Shown here one piece after another: positions 8,266-16,336 of a stretch of 45,362 bases of DNA. The position numbers and the translations under genes are program-made. Position 1 is the first letter of the stretch. Each line of letters opens with the position of its first letter. Source of the DNA: Calothrix rhizosoleniae SC01 (GTDB lineage: Bacteria; Cyanobacteriota; Cyanobacteriia; Cyanobacteriales; Nostocaceae); the NCBI RefSeq assembly GCF_900185595.1, contig NZ_FYBH01000288.1:1-45362 (forward strand), in the 5' to 3' direction. The notes under the pieces are model-generated. The model was not told where the DNA came from and did not search any database. It saw nothing but the letters and a program-made list of their open reading frames with translations.

Positions 8266-9171
8266 ATGCTATCCCACACACTAAAATATGCTTATTTTCC
8301 TGGTTGTGTTGCTCAAGGAGCTTGTGGGGAACTGCACCAGTCTACAGTTGCCTTGTCTCAAGCTTTAGGAATTGAGCTCATCGAATTAAAGAAAGGATCT
8401 TGCTGTGGTTCTGGCACTTTTAAAGAAGATTCCCAACTGTTAGAAGATACGGTTAATGCTCGTAACATTGCTCTGGCTGAAGAATTAAATCTACCTTTAC
8501 TTACCCATTGCAGTACTTGCCAAGGTGTAATTGGTCATGTTGATGAGCGTCTTAAGGCTTGTCAGCAAGATGAACCTGCTTATTTTGAACAGGTCAACAA
8601 TTTACTCAAAAAAGAAGGTTGTTTGCCCTATCGGGGAAGTACAGAAGTTAAGCATCTCCTCTATGCATTAGTTCAAGATTACGGTTTAGAAGAAATTCAA
8701 CAACGGGTAAGTCAGAAATTAACTGGTCTTAATTGTGCTGCTTTTTATGGCTGTTATTTACTGCGTACACAAAAATCTGTACCAGAGAAAGATCGGTTTA
8801 ATCCACAAGCTATGGAAAATGTATTTCGGGCTCTGGGTGCCACACCAATTTATTACCAGGGAAGGACTCAATGTTGTGGTTGGCCCCTTTCTAGTTATGC
8901 GACTACCCAATCTTTTCAAATGGCAGGTATGCACATCCAAGAAGCGATCGCATCTGGGGCTGATTGTATTGTAACTCCCTGCCCCTTATGTCACCTCAAT
9001 TTGGATTCCCGCCAACCAGAGGTGGAAAAGGTAATTGGTCAACAATTAGGATTACCAGTTTTGCATCTGCCACAGTTGGTTGCTCTCGCTTTGGGAGTTA
9101 GCCCCCAAGAATTGGGTTTAAATAAACATATTGTGTCTACTAAGGCAGTCTTAGAAAAGTTAGGTTTTTAA
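8266..9171 (+). CDS. HdrB-like CCG-domain iron-sulfur protein
   Basis: The 301-residue protein belongs to the family of heterodisulfide reductase subunit B and the C subunit of unusual succinate dehydrogenases. It has two cysteine-rich CCG domains. The first shows [15 protein letters not shown] and HCSTCQG; the second shows [16 protein letters not shown] and CPLCHLNLD. Together these provide the ligands of a non-cubane [4Fe-4S] cluster or Zn. Cyanobacteria are not methanogens, so the true electron partner is unknown; a thiol/disulfide or quinone-linked redox role is usually assumed. The ATG at 8266 is the only in-frame start near the first conserved motif, and no clear ribosome binding site precedes it. 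It stands alone, divergent from acpP. Confidence 0.85.
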   Translation: MLSHTLKYAYFPGCVAQGACGELHQSTVALSQALGIELIELKKGSCCGSGTFKEDSQLLEDTVNARNIALAEELNLPLLTHCSTCQGVIGHVDERLKACQQDEPAYFEQVNNLLKKEGCLPYRGSTEVKHLLYALVQDYGLEEIQQRVSQKLTGLNCAAFYGCYLLRTQKSVPEKDRFNPQAMENVFRALGATPIYYQGRTQCCGWPLSSYATTQSFQMAGMHIQEAIASGADCIVTPCPLCHLNLDSRQPEVEKVIGQQLGLPVLHLPQLVALALGVSPQELGLNKHIVSTKAVLEKLGF

Positions 9172-9218
9172 TTATTAATGTATCACAATATTTAATTACT
9201 AATGGCTTGATAAACTTA

Positions 9219-9248
9219 ATTAATTGTGAGTAATTACTCACAATTAAT
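9219..9248. repeat. Perfect 30-bp palindrome
   Basis: The half-site ATTAATTGTGAGTAA is followed at once by its exact reverse complement. It lies 48 bases past the HdrB-like stop. There is no T run, so it could be a bidirectional transcription terminator by cruciform or hairpin formation, or a dimeric protein-binding site. Confidence 0.7.
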
Positions 9249-9742
9249 ATGTAGGATTATTAGTGATATACCAATTTAATCAAAGATGCCTAAAAGTAGA
9301 CCAGATAAGACTTTTAGCACTGGGTAAATATGTCAGTACTAGAATTATTGAGTAAACTTTAGTTGCAACAATAACCTTAATGATTCTGGTGTGATAAATT
9401 AATAATTGAGGCGATGAAAAAGCCTCCCTGGCAGATACATACAGTAGCAATTTTAGTTAATAAAGAGGTAAAAGCACTGTTTAATTCAAATCTGTCTCGT
9501 AGACAAAAAACAACACCCATCTCGAGGGTTGATATTTCCTCACTCTGACAATCAGGGGGCAATGTCACTGATTTGTTTAACATCTTCACAGAAGTTAAAT
9601 TACAAAGGCATCCCTGGCTAGAATGAATTATGAGAGGAAATAACTCAGCTAGTAGAGCTTGGGTGTTGTTGTTTTAAAGTGTACATCTGGGTGTAAGCTT
9701 ACAAGACAGTTAAACACTACGAGATGATTCAAGCAGTGCCTT
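9249..9742. other. Gap with no convincing gene
   Basis: AT-rich intergenic stretch upstream of the gene at 9743. A 70-codon minus-strand frame at 9377-9589 shows no recognisable protein features or start signal. I see no tRNA, terminator or strong repeat here. Confidence 0.45.
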
Positions 9743-10513
9743 ATGTCAATAATTGCTCTGAGGGCATGGTATCTTCAGGATTATGAGCCGATTGGGGAGT
9801 TAGAAAAACGCCCGCCAGATATTCGTGTCAGTAAAAAAAGCTTATTAAAATCAGGATTGCGAGCAGACTTTCTCGAAGATAGTGAAGAAGTGAAGCAATC
9901 TACTTGGTTTAGGCGTTATTTGGAAGGGGAAAATATTGAGTTTTACATAGAAGGTAGCGGCGGCTACTGCGTAGCTAACATTGATTTGATTAGTCATGAA
10001 ATTTATTTCACAAAACAAACATTATTAGCACAATTAGAACCAACGATATTTTTTTGCTCCCAAGGGGAGCATGGTAAAGCTAGTGATGCTTTGCGAGAGG
10101 GATTGCAAACAAGTTTAGAAAAATTAAATAAGCGATCGCGTCTGCCTTTGAAATTAGTAGAATCCTATCGCCCCAAGTCAGGTTCCCTACGTCTATCCTC
10201 AACAATGATGAGGAAAATCCGCAGAAGTTTATTATTTATTGCCGATACCACACCAATTACCAGCATTAAGCAGCAAGAGCATGAGGCTCTCATCCCCAGT
10301 CCTCATGTTTGTGTGGAAATAGGTTATGCCATAGAAAGCAAGCGTTCTGAACAGATAATTTTAGCACAGATGCAACGTTTGGAATTAAGTGGTGAGTTTC
10401 CCTTTGATTGGCCAACATCACAAATCTTACAGTTCCAAAACGCCAAAGAATTAGATAAAATCCTACCCCAAGCTATTGAAACCCAACTAGCAAGATTTAA
10501 ATTATTTGTTTAA
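9743..10513 (+). CDS. Unknown protein with TIR-like / nucleoside-deoxyribosyltransferase-like C-terminal domain
   Basis: The 256-residue protein has an N-terminal part (1-95) I do not recognise. The rest resembles the TIR-like nucleotide-binding fold. It has IFFCSQGEHGKASDALREGL (a strand-loop-helix opening, about 103-121), a central helix-strand RRSLLFIADTTPI near 162-174, then PSPHVCVEIGYAIESKR near 190, the position where NDT-like and TIR enzymes carry their catalytic Glu. A PFDW segment near 222 and a helical end follow. In TIR-like and NDT-like families the equivalent motif NPNV..E.GYA supports NAD or nucleoside cleavage. I infer possible N-glycosidase or nucleotide-sensing activity; neither is shown. 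No partner gene lies beside it. Confidence 0.6.
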   Translation: MSIIALRAWYLQDYEPIGELEKRPPDIRVSKKSLLKSGLRADFLEDSEEVKQSTWFRRYLEGENIEFYIEGSGGYCVANIDLISHEIYFTKQTLLAQLEPTIFFCSQGEHGKASDALREGLQTSLEKLNKRSRLPLKLVESYRPKSGSLRLSSTMMRKIRRSLLFIADTTPITSIKQQEHEALIPSPHVCVEIGYAIESKRSEQIILAQMQRLELSGEFPFDWPTSQILQFQNAKELDKILPQAIETQLARFKLFV

Positions 10514-10590
10514 TGGATCTGCCGTAGTTCAAACAGGATGAACCAGAAAAATTAACTCCTGAATTAATCAGTAATATAGCGAATAAACAA

Positions 10591-10680
10591 TATAGCAGTT
10601 CCCACTCACATGAGGTACACCAGCAACTTTTCAATTCTGTAAATCTCCTTCACACCGACTTGCAAAAATTGGGAACTGTT
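10591..10680. repeat. Short element with inverted ends (MITE-like)
   Basis: Arms CAGTTCCCA (10596-10604) and TGGGAACTG (10670-10678) are perfect 9-bp inverted repeats enclosing 65 bases. It is preceded by TATAG, a frequent beginning of small repeats in this window. No open frame is inside. It lies between the TIR-like gene and the small gene upstream of mltA. Confidence 0.4.
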
Positions 10681-10838
10681 TCCATCTCAACTACCGTCCT
10701 AGACAATAGGTATGAGTAACAAAAAAATCATTATTTTTATCTTGTACTGAATCTTCCCAAGTATAGAATACTTACTCTTCCCATTCCGGGGTAATGTGGT
10801 TAACAATGGATTGGATATGTTGTAAATGATTCAATCTT

Positions 10839-11093
10839 ATGCCTAGAACTCCAAGTGAATATGCGGTCTACCTATTCCTAGAAGGTGGTCATACCGAAGA
10901 AGTGCGTTTTCCTAATGTTCAAGATTTTCAAAAATGGTATAGTGGTGAACTAGTTCCCAAATGTACTTCTGAAGATTTTATTAATGTGCCCATAAAAACC
11001 ATTCAGGGGGAGTATATGGTAGTGCGTCCGTCTCGGATTTCGGCAATTCGAGTAGAACCAATATTTAGCTCTAGTGTAGAAAGATTTACGTAA
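10839..11093 (+). CDS. Small conserved protein upstream of mltA
   Basis: The 84-residue product begins MPRTPSEYAVYLFLEGGHTEEVRFPNVQ in its conserved region. It looks like a compact alpha/beta domain with a C-terminal VVRPSRISAIRVEP strand pair. No signal peptide or catalytic motif is visible. It ends three bases before the mltA ATG, so the two are almost certainly translated from one message. I know it only as a conserved hypothetical of cyanobacteria. A link to peptidoglycan remodelling rests on position alone. Confidence 0.75.
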   Translation: MPRTPSEYAVYLFLEGGHTEEVRFPNVQDFQKWYSGELVPKCTSEDFINVPIKTIQGEYMVVRPSRISAIRVEPIFSSSVERFT

Positions 11094-11096
11094 AAT

Positions 11097-12371
11097 ATGA
11101 GAAAAAAACTTGGTTTACTGTCTTTGAGTTTGGGTGCTATCCTGGCTTACCCAGTTTGGTCAGCTGTAGCACAGGGAACTCAGCAGTCCCCACCACTATC
11201 AATACCGACTCAACCACAGTTACGGTTTCCAGAAGAGTCACAGGAAGTTGAGACACCACCCCCACTAAAAATACTACCGTTGAGTAATAATTGTAAACCT
11301 CGACACGCTTGTTTGGGGTGGGATAGCCAAATTTTTTGGGGTGGTCAAGGTAAAGGCAAAGCAGGCGATCGCTGGGCTTTGGTAAAATCCATTGATAATA
11401 GTCTGTATTATCTGAGAAAAGCGAAGAAGGCAATTCAGGCTTATGATAATTATCCGGTTCAGGGAATTACCCGTGAGCGCGTAATTCGTAGCTTGGTACG
11501 TTTTCGCCAGTTGGTAGTCAATTCCAAGTCAGCTTCTCAATTACAAGATGCTGTGCGCCGCGAGTTTACATTTTATAAATCCGTAGGTAATGACAACAAA
11601 GGCACTGTTAAGTTTACTGCCTACTATGCGCCAGTTTACCAAGCTAGTAGGGTTCGTACTGCCGAATATAAATATCCACTGTATAGAGTACCACCGGATT
11701 TTAAGCAATGGGCTACACCCCACCCCACTAGGGTAGAGCTAGAAGGAAAAGATGCTTTGCTGGGTAAGAAAAGTCCTATAAGTGGTTTGGAATTATTTTG
11801 GTTCCGCGATCGCTTAGATGCTTATATGGTTCATATTCAGGGTTCTGCTACCTTGAAATTAACTAATGGTAAAACAACTTCTGTTGGTTATGCAGGTGCG
11901 ACAGACTACCCTTGGACAAGTATTGGCAAGGAATTGGCAAAGGATGGTAAGTTACCGTTAAATAAACTCACCTTACCCGAGGTAGTTGCCTTTTTTAAGA
12001 GTAATCCCCTGGAAATGAATACTTATTTCCCTCGATGGGAACGCTTTGTTTTCTTCAAAGAAACTAATGGTAAACCTGCTACAGGTAGTCTAGGGGTTCC
12101 TGTAACCCCTGAGCGTTCCATCGCCACAGATAAATCTCTCATGCCTCCAGGAGCACTAGCAATAGTCAATGCTTCTTTCCCTTATCCAACTAATGGCGGA
12201 CGCTTGAGATATCGGCGGGTAAGTCGCTTTGTACTAGATCAAGACACTGGTAGTGCCATTAAGACTCCAGGTAGGGTTGACTACTTCATGGGTTCGGGCT
12301 ATTTAGCAGGTAGGAGAGCTGGCGTTACAGGTGGTAATGGTAGTTTATATTACCTGTTGTTAAAGGAATAA
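11097..12371 (+). CDS. mltA: MltA-type lytic murein transglycosylase
   Basis: Cleaves the glycan strands of peptidoglycan with formation of 1,6-anhydromuramyl ends. Residues 1-26 form a signal peptide (KK, hydrophobic LLSLSLGAILAYPVWSAVA, cleavage after AQ). A proline-rich linker follows to about residue 60. The MltA domain spans about 150-310, with FTAYYAPVYQASR, YPLYRVP, ELFWFRDRLDAYMVHIQGSA and a FFKE-containing segment. The C-terminal 3D domain (about 340-424) ends VDYFMGSGYLAGRRAG and carries the conserved Asp cluster, including the DQDTGSAI and GRVDYF aspartates. Location is periplasmic or outer membrane; no lipobox Cys is visible. It follows the 84-residue gene by three bases. Confidence 0.92.
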   Translation: MRKKLGLLSLSLGAILAYPVWSAVAQGTQQSPPLSIPTQPQLRFPEESQEVETPPPLKILPLSNNCKPRHACLGWDSQIFWGGQGKGKAGDRWALVKSIDNSLYYLRKAKKAIQAYDNYPVQGITRERVIRSLVRFRQLVVNSKSASQLQDAVRREFTFYKSVGNDNKGTVKFTAYYAPVYQASRVRTAEYKYPLYRVPPDFKQWATPHPTRVELEGKDALLGKKSPISGLELFWFRDRLDAYMVHIQGSATLKLTNGKTTSVGYAGATDYPWTSIGKELAKDGKLPLNKLTLPEVVAFFKSNPLEMNTYFPRWERFVFFKETNGKPATGSLGVPVTPERSIATDKSLMPPGALAIVNASFPYPTNGGRLRYRRVSRFVLDQDTGSAIKTPGRVDYFMGSGYLAGRRAGVTGGNGSLYYLLLKE

Positions 12372-12386
12372 ATCTAACTTGAAAAT

Positions 12387-12421
12387 GGGGAGTGGGGAAT
12401 GGGGAGTCGGGAGTCGGTCAG
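12387..12421. repeat. Heptanucleotide tandem repeat (GGGGAGT type)
   Basis: Five consecutive 7-mers: GGGGAGT, GGGGAAT, GGGGAGT, CGGGAGT, CGGTCAG. This is the short tandemly repeated repetitive (STRR) style known from heterocystous cyanobacteria. It lies between mltA and cobO. Confidence 0.7.
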
Positions 12422-12528
12422 AGGTGATTTTCATCCTTGGTTGTGTACAAACGTACATGAGAGACTAGTTTGTAATTCATCTCACCACCTTCTTTGCAGG
12501 TAGGTGGGAGACTTCTTACAATTGCAGG

Positions 12529-13188
12529 TTAAAATTCTATTCCTGGTTGTGCCTTCACCCCTTGTTCTCGAAAGGGGTGCTTAACTAAATTCATTTCTGT
12601 AACTAAATCAGCTGCGTCAATTAGAGCCTGTGGCGCACCTCTACCCGTGAGAATGACATGATTATCGTCAGGCTTTTGTTCTAATCCAGTTAAAATTTCC
12701 TCAGCCTGGAGGTAACCAAGTTTCAGAGCCACATTCACTTCATCTAATAATACCAGTTGAAATTCTGGGTTGCGGATATACTCTAATGCTTTTTGCCAAG
12801 CAGCCAGTGCTTTTTCAGTATCGCGATCGCGATCTTGAGTTTCCCAGGTAAAGCCTTCACCCATAGCATGGAATTCTAATTGATTTTGCCACAAATCGAA
12901 TACCTTTTTTTCCGAGGGTTCCCATGCTCCCTTGATAAATTGAACAATTGCGACTTTATACCCATGACCGAGCGATCGCAATACCATTCCCAAGGCTGCG
13001 GTAGTTTTCCCTTTACCATTACCAGTATTGACGATAATTAAGCCTTTCTTTGGTGATGCTTGGGCAATACGTTTTTCTTGTACTTCTTTACGTCGCCGCA
13101 TCTTTTTCTGATACTGTTCTGAGTTGAGGGAAGAGGCTTCGGCGACGGCTGCATCGCTTGTGCTTTCCCAATTTTCTTGACTTCCCAT
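12529..13188 (-). CDS. cobO: Cob(I)yrinic acid a,c-diamide adenosyltransferase
   Basis: CobO/BtuR family enzyme that transfers the 5'-deoxyadenosyl group of ATP to the cobalt of corrinoids during B12 synthesis or salvage. Length is 219 residues. After a charged N-terminal extension of about 45 residues, GLIIVNTGNGKGKTTAALG (about 49-67) is the modified P-loop. KVAIVQFIKGAW, FHAMGEGFTW, LVLLDEVNVALKLGYL and VILTGRGAPQALIDAADLVTEM are the family's other signatures. The basic C-terminal end (HPFREQGVKAQPGIEF) is typical. The ATG start fits the family's length. It is divergent from hspA with two 19-bp direct repeats between them; no cobalamin riboswitch is obvious. Confidence 0.95.
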   Translation of the reverse strand: MGSQENWESTSDAAVAEASSLNSEQYQKKMRRRKEVQEKRIAQASPKKGLIIVNTGNGKGKTTAALGMVLRSLGHGYKVAIVQFIKGAWEPSEKKVFDLWQNQLEFHAMGEGFTWETQDRDRDTEKALAAWQKALEYIRNPEFQLVLLDEVNVALKLGYLQAEEILTGLEQKPDDNHVILTGRGAPQALIDAADLVTEMNLVKHPFREQGVKAQPGIEF

Positions 13189-13203
13189 AATATTAGTATT
13201 TCG

Positions 13204-13246
13204 AGTTAACCGTACTTTTAATTTTACAGTTAACCGTACATTTAAT
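13204..13246. promoter_or_regulatory. Two 19-bp direct repeats in the cobO-hspA divergent promoter region
   Basis: AGTTAACCGTACTTTTAAT (13204-13222) and AGTTAACCGTACATTTAAT (13228-13246) differ at one base and are spaced 24 bp apart, roughly two helical turns. They begin 16 bases upstream of the cobO start codon. This arrangement suits binding of a dimeric or cooperative regulator to the cobO promoter or leader. Confidence 0.55.
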
Positions 13247-13384
13247 AGTATTTATTTCTCGGTTCGGCAATCATTATTAATTAAGTGATACAAACCGAAT
13301 ATGCACTATTTATAACTACCCCTAAGATAATAATTAAAGCAACAAGTTAAACCTAGCAATTAAGAAATAAATAAACGGAGAAAT

Positions 13385-13825
13385 ATGATGTTAGTTCGTT
13401 ATAACCCCTGGAAAGAAATTGATAGTCTAGAACGTCGTTTTAATCGTTTAATTGATGATTTTGTCCCTACAGATTTAAAAGATTTGCACAATTATTTTAA
13501 GACTCCTGCTGCTGAAATATCAGAAACGGATGAGGCTATTCGTCTCAAGATAGAACTACCAGGTATAGAAGCCAAAGACTTAGATATTCAAGTTACAGAG
13601 GATGCAGTTTCTATCATTGGTGAACGTAAGTCTGAAACTAAATCAGAAGAAAATGGTAATACCAGAAGTGAATTTTACTATGGTAAATTCCAGCGTGTAA
13701 TTCCCCTCTCTACACGGATTCAAAATACTAATGTCACTGCTGATTATAAAGATGGTATTTTGAATTTAATACTGCCTAAAACAGTTGAAGAGCAGAATAA
13801 AGTTGTGAAAGTTAATCTAGGTTAA
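13385..13825 (+). CDS. hspA: Small heat shock protein, Hsp20/alpha-crystallin family
   Basis: ATP-independent chaperone that holds unfolding proteins and, in cyanobacteria, protects thylakoid proteins and phycobilisomes under heat. It has 146 residues. A short N-terminal arm (MLVRYNPWKEIDSLERRFNRLIDDF) is followed by the alpha-crystallin domain from about residue 40 (PAAEISETDEAIRLKIELPGI) to GILNLILPK, the conserved G-x-L-x-x-x-LPK motif near 128. A short tail follows. CGGAG lies 5 bases before the ATG as ribosome binding site. No CIRCE inverted repeat is visible upstream. A strong terminator follows at 13899. Confidence 0.95.
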   Translation: MMLVRYNPWKEIDSLERRFNRLIDDFVPTDLKDLHNYFKTPAAEISETDEAIRLKIELPGIEAKDLDIQVTEDAVSIIGERKSETKSEENGNTRSEFYYGKFQRVIPLSTRIQNTNVTADYKDGILNLILPKTVEEQNKVVKVNLG

Positions 13826-13898
13826 TTGACAATAATATCTGCTGATTACAGAGATAAATATGGCAATCATATTTGAATTGTAAGTTAGCAATTAATAG

Positions 13899-13930
13899 AA
13901 CCTCGACTTATTAAATAAGTCGAGGTTTTT
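13899..13930 (+). terminator. Rho-independent terminator of hspA
   Basis: Perfect 13-bp stem AACCTCGACTTAT / ATAAGTCGAGGTT with a TAA loop, running into five Ts. It is located 74 bases past the hspA stop. Confidence 0.9.
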
Positions 13931-13986
13931 ATCTGTCATGAATAGTTGCAATAAAATATTATATAGCACTAGTCATATATGTTAAG

Positions 13987-14029
13987 ACATTGTTGAAGGC
14001 TGAAACCTATGAATAGTAAAATTATTACT
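13987..14029. repeat. 43-bp dispersed repeat, copy 1
   Basis: ACATTGTTGAAGGCTGAAAC and the following 23 bases match 22748-22790 at 38 of 43 positions. Both copies are preceded by TATAGCAYTA. Located between hspA and the coiled-coil gene at 14103. Confidence 0.65.
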
Positions 14030-14102
14030 TGGGCGTAGCGCTATAATTTGGTTAATTATGTGTATAATACTACCAAAATAAATTTATTTACCCATCAAAA
14101 AA

Positions 14103-14690
14103 ATGAATGATAAGAATATCCAATCATCTGAATTCGACGAGAATCTAAACAGAATGGCTAATTTAGAAAAAGAAGTTGCAGCTTTAAATCAGGAAAATCA
14201 AGAACTCAAACATCTACTTCAGAAATTAGATACAGAAGATATATATGCCCATCGTATATACAAACAAGTGAAGGAAAAGTTAGATTTAGAAAATGATAAT
14301 CAACAGAAATTTAATAATCCTCTATTAACTGCCTTTATCTCAATCATGGTTGCTTTATCAGGTAATACCGCCTTCTTTGGCATCTTTCAAGCATCCAAGG
14401 ACGAAGCTGTAAAAGCTGTAAAAGCAGAAGGGGAGCAAAAAATAAAAGATGTAACAACAAAAGTTAAAAAAGCTGCTACAGAAGCTGCTACAGAAGCTGC
14501 GACAAAAACCACTCAGACAATAAAAAATGTTGTCAATGAGGAGGTGACAGCAGTAAAAAAAGAAGTCACAGAAACGATAAAAGAAGAATTCACAGTCGAG
14601 ATAAATAAAGTAGTTGATGAAAAAGTGAATGAGGAAAAAATTGAAAATATAGTGGAAACTAAATTACAAGAAAAGTCCAAGTCCCGTTAG
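14103..14690 (+). CDS. Unknown membrane-anchored coiled-coil protein
   Basis: The 195-residue protein has three parts. An N-terminal coiled coil (about 15-50: NRMANLEKEVAALNQENQEL) comes first. One hydrophobic segment (about 76-98: NPLLTAFISIMVALSGNTAF) may cross the membrane. A long C-terminal helix of low complexity follows, with KDEAVKAVKAEGEQ, then AATEAATEAAT and many Lys/Glu/Val. There is no enzyme motif. The repetitive Ala-Thr-Glu stretch suggests expansion by replication slippage. It resembles in style, but not in sequence, the coiled-coil genes at 1186-2708. The ATG start lacks a clear Shine-Dalgarno sequence. A short hairpin follows the stop immediately. Confidence 0.65.
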   Translation: MNDKNIQSSEFDENLNRMANLEKEVAALNQENQELKHLLQKLDTEDIYAHRIYKQVKEKLDLENDNQQKFNNPLLTAFISIMVALSGNTAFFGIFQASKDEAVKAVKAEGEQKIKDVTTKVKKAATEAATEAATKTTQTIKNVVNEEVTAVKKEVTETIKEEFTVEINKVVDEKVNEEKIENIVETKLQEKSKSR

Positions 14691-14715
14691 TAAGGGTGCA
14701 GAAACCATACCCTTA
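14691..14715 (+). terminator. Weak terminator-like hairpin
   Basis: TAAGGGT / ACCCTTA, a 7-bp stem with an 11-base loop, starts at the base after the stop codon of the coiled-coil gene. The following sequence is AT-rich but not a pure T run. Confidence 0.4.
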
Positions 14716-14751
14716 AAATTGTATGTATTTTAAACATTTTTTGACTTTATA

Positions 14752-16191
14752 TTATATCAATTTATCTTGCTTCTTTTCAAAGTAAACTCGTTGATATTGA
14801 TGATACTTCTTTGCTGCCATCCCCATGCCGAGAAAACTCCAAAATACCACACCAGCTAGGGAAATCATCAAACTACTAAAAATTAACTGAAAGACAATCG
14901 CCACACTAATAGAGCGGGAAGCACTGGCAAAAGAATCACTACGTCCTTCACTATCTTGAAATAATTCATATAATATCAGCAAAATTGAACCTAGATAGGG
15001 AATTCCACCAAACCAACCCAAAGAAAAAAACGTATCTAAAATACCACTATCCAGGACAATTGCAATTAACTTTCCATCCCTATCAACTGTCCAAGTACCA
15101 CCAATTCCATTACCAAACACCTTGGATAGAGCAATGTTGAGATTCTTTTCATAATTGTCCGAGCGATCGCTAAAGCTCTGATCTCGTTCTATATTAGTAA
15201 AAGTCCCAAAGCGATCGCTAATCACTTCCGAAAATGGTTCAATATTGGCTAAGGGTACTACGCACAATGCCATTACCAAAATAGTCACCATCAACCGCAT
15301 TTGTAATCTGGGTTTGAGATTAGTTAGTAAGAAAACTACTCCTACCAACCAACCTCCCCAAGCAGCGCGAGCCATACTCAACAAAAATGCCAAGTAACCC
15401 GCCACGGAAGCAAAAATACGCAGGAAGTGTTGACTGCTGAACAATAATATTAATCCTGCCATAATTACTAATGCAAAAGGACCAGGTGAGTGCATGGTAC
15501 TCCATACCCGAATCCCTAATGGTTCTGGATCTCCAAAGGTGGTAAGCTTAGTTTGGATCAGCCAAAATCTATCCCATTCTGGTGCTATAAGATATTGCAA
15601 AACACCGTATATACCCGTAACTAGTACTCCCCATAGAAAGACATTTTGGATATTTTGCCGATATTGCAGATAGTTGCGCCAATTCACAAACAAATGGAAT
15701 CCAAACAAAATTGGGGTGAGCCAATCTAAGGTAGTGCGAAAGACTAGTATCTTATCAAAATAAATTAGCCCTACCATAAACCCATAACAGACGCTAAAAA
15801 TCGCTATTACAAAGGGGAAACCACCCATACGGTAGGATTTGGGTAGGTATTTAATCAAGGTGATACCAGAAATCAGTGTCACTAAAAATGGTGCCAGGAG
15901 AATAATATTCGGATCTACCCAACCACTACGATAATCTACAAGACGGCGTACCAAAGGAGTGAGAAACCAAATCCACCAAGTAAAACCGACATATAGGATC
16001 GGATAACGCAAGTATAAAAACAAGCCAACAATTAAAGTTGTCAGAGGAAAGAGTGGACGAATAATGCTGCCAGCACCAACAATAGTACAAGCAGTTGTTA
16101 ATAAAATAAGCGCCCCAATCGCCAACCAACCTAAAGTCGATTGCTGCTGGGGAAAAGTATTAGTATTTGGATAATGAGGGGAAAAAGTCAT
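14752..16191 (-). CDS. Wzy / O-antigen-ligase-like polysaccharide membrane protein
   Basis: Polytopic inner-membrane protein of 479 residues with about ten to twelve hydrophobic segments, beginning at LAIGALILLTTACTIVGAG (about 24-42). A large periplasmic loop near 320-375 holds DRSDNYEKNLNIALSKVFGNGIGGTW. This layout is that of the Wzy polymerase/WaaL ligase superfamily, which joins polysaccharide repeat units carried on undecaprenyl diphosphate. The RxxxW-rich SMARAAWGGWLVG segment and the short STMHSPGP loop support this. It is the last gene of the island, 145 bases downstream of a GT2 gene with a hairpin between them. Polymerase and ligase cannot be told apart from sequence alone. Confidence 0.8.
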   Translation of the reverse strand: MTFSPHYPNTNTFPQQQSTLGWLAIGALILLTTACTIVGAGSIIRPLFPLTTLIVGLFLYLRYPILYVGFTWWIWFLTPLVRRLVDYRSGWVDPNIILLAPFLVTLISGITLIKYLPKSYRMGGFPFVIAIFSVCYGFMVGLIYFDKILVFRTTLDWLTPILFGFHLFVNWRNYLQYRQNIQNVFLWGVLVTGIYGVLQYLIAPEWDRFWLIQTKLTTFGDPEPLGIRVWSTMHSPGPFALVIMAGLILLFSSQHFLRIFASVAGYLAFLLSMARAAWGGWLVGVVFLLTNLKPRLQMRLMVTILVMALCVVPLANIEPFSEVISDRFGTFTNIERDQSFSDRSDNYEKNLNIALSKVFGNGIGGTWTVDRDGKLIAIVLDSGILDTFFSLGWFGGIPYLGSILLILYELFQDSEGRSDSFASASRSISVAIVFQLIFSSLMISLAGVVFWSFLGMGMAAKKYHQYQRVYFEKKQDKLI

Positions 16192-16287
16192 TCAATTTGA
16201 GATTTTGGATTTTAAATATTGGATTTTGAATCGTAGGATTTATACTTAATGGCGTATGTATAAAATTAGTTACAACATAAAAGGTAA

Positions 16288-16304
16288 GGTGGGCAATGCC
16301 CACC
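16288..16304. repeat. Small hairpin repeat GGTGGGC-AAT-GCCCACC
   Basis: Perfect 7-bp arms with a 3-base loop between two genes of the island. On the minus strand it reads into TTACCTTTT, so it could weaken transcription into the last gene. Its TGCCCACCTTACC part recurs at 1170-1182, so it is a dispersed repeat. Confidence 0.5.
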
Positions 16305-16336
16305 CTACTTAATCTTTGCGTCTACCTTTCAGGAAG

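Noticed and set aside
9377-9589. 70-codon open frame on the minus strand
   Set aside because: No ribosome binding site, no recognisable protein pattern.
12470-12515. CTC-CCACCT/AGGTGG-GAG hairpin between mltA and cobO as terminator
   Set aside because: The stem is bulged and neither strand has a following T run, so support is too weak.
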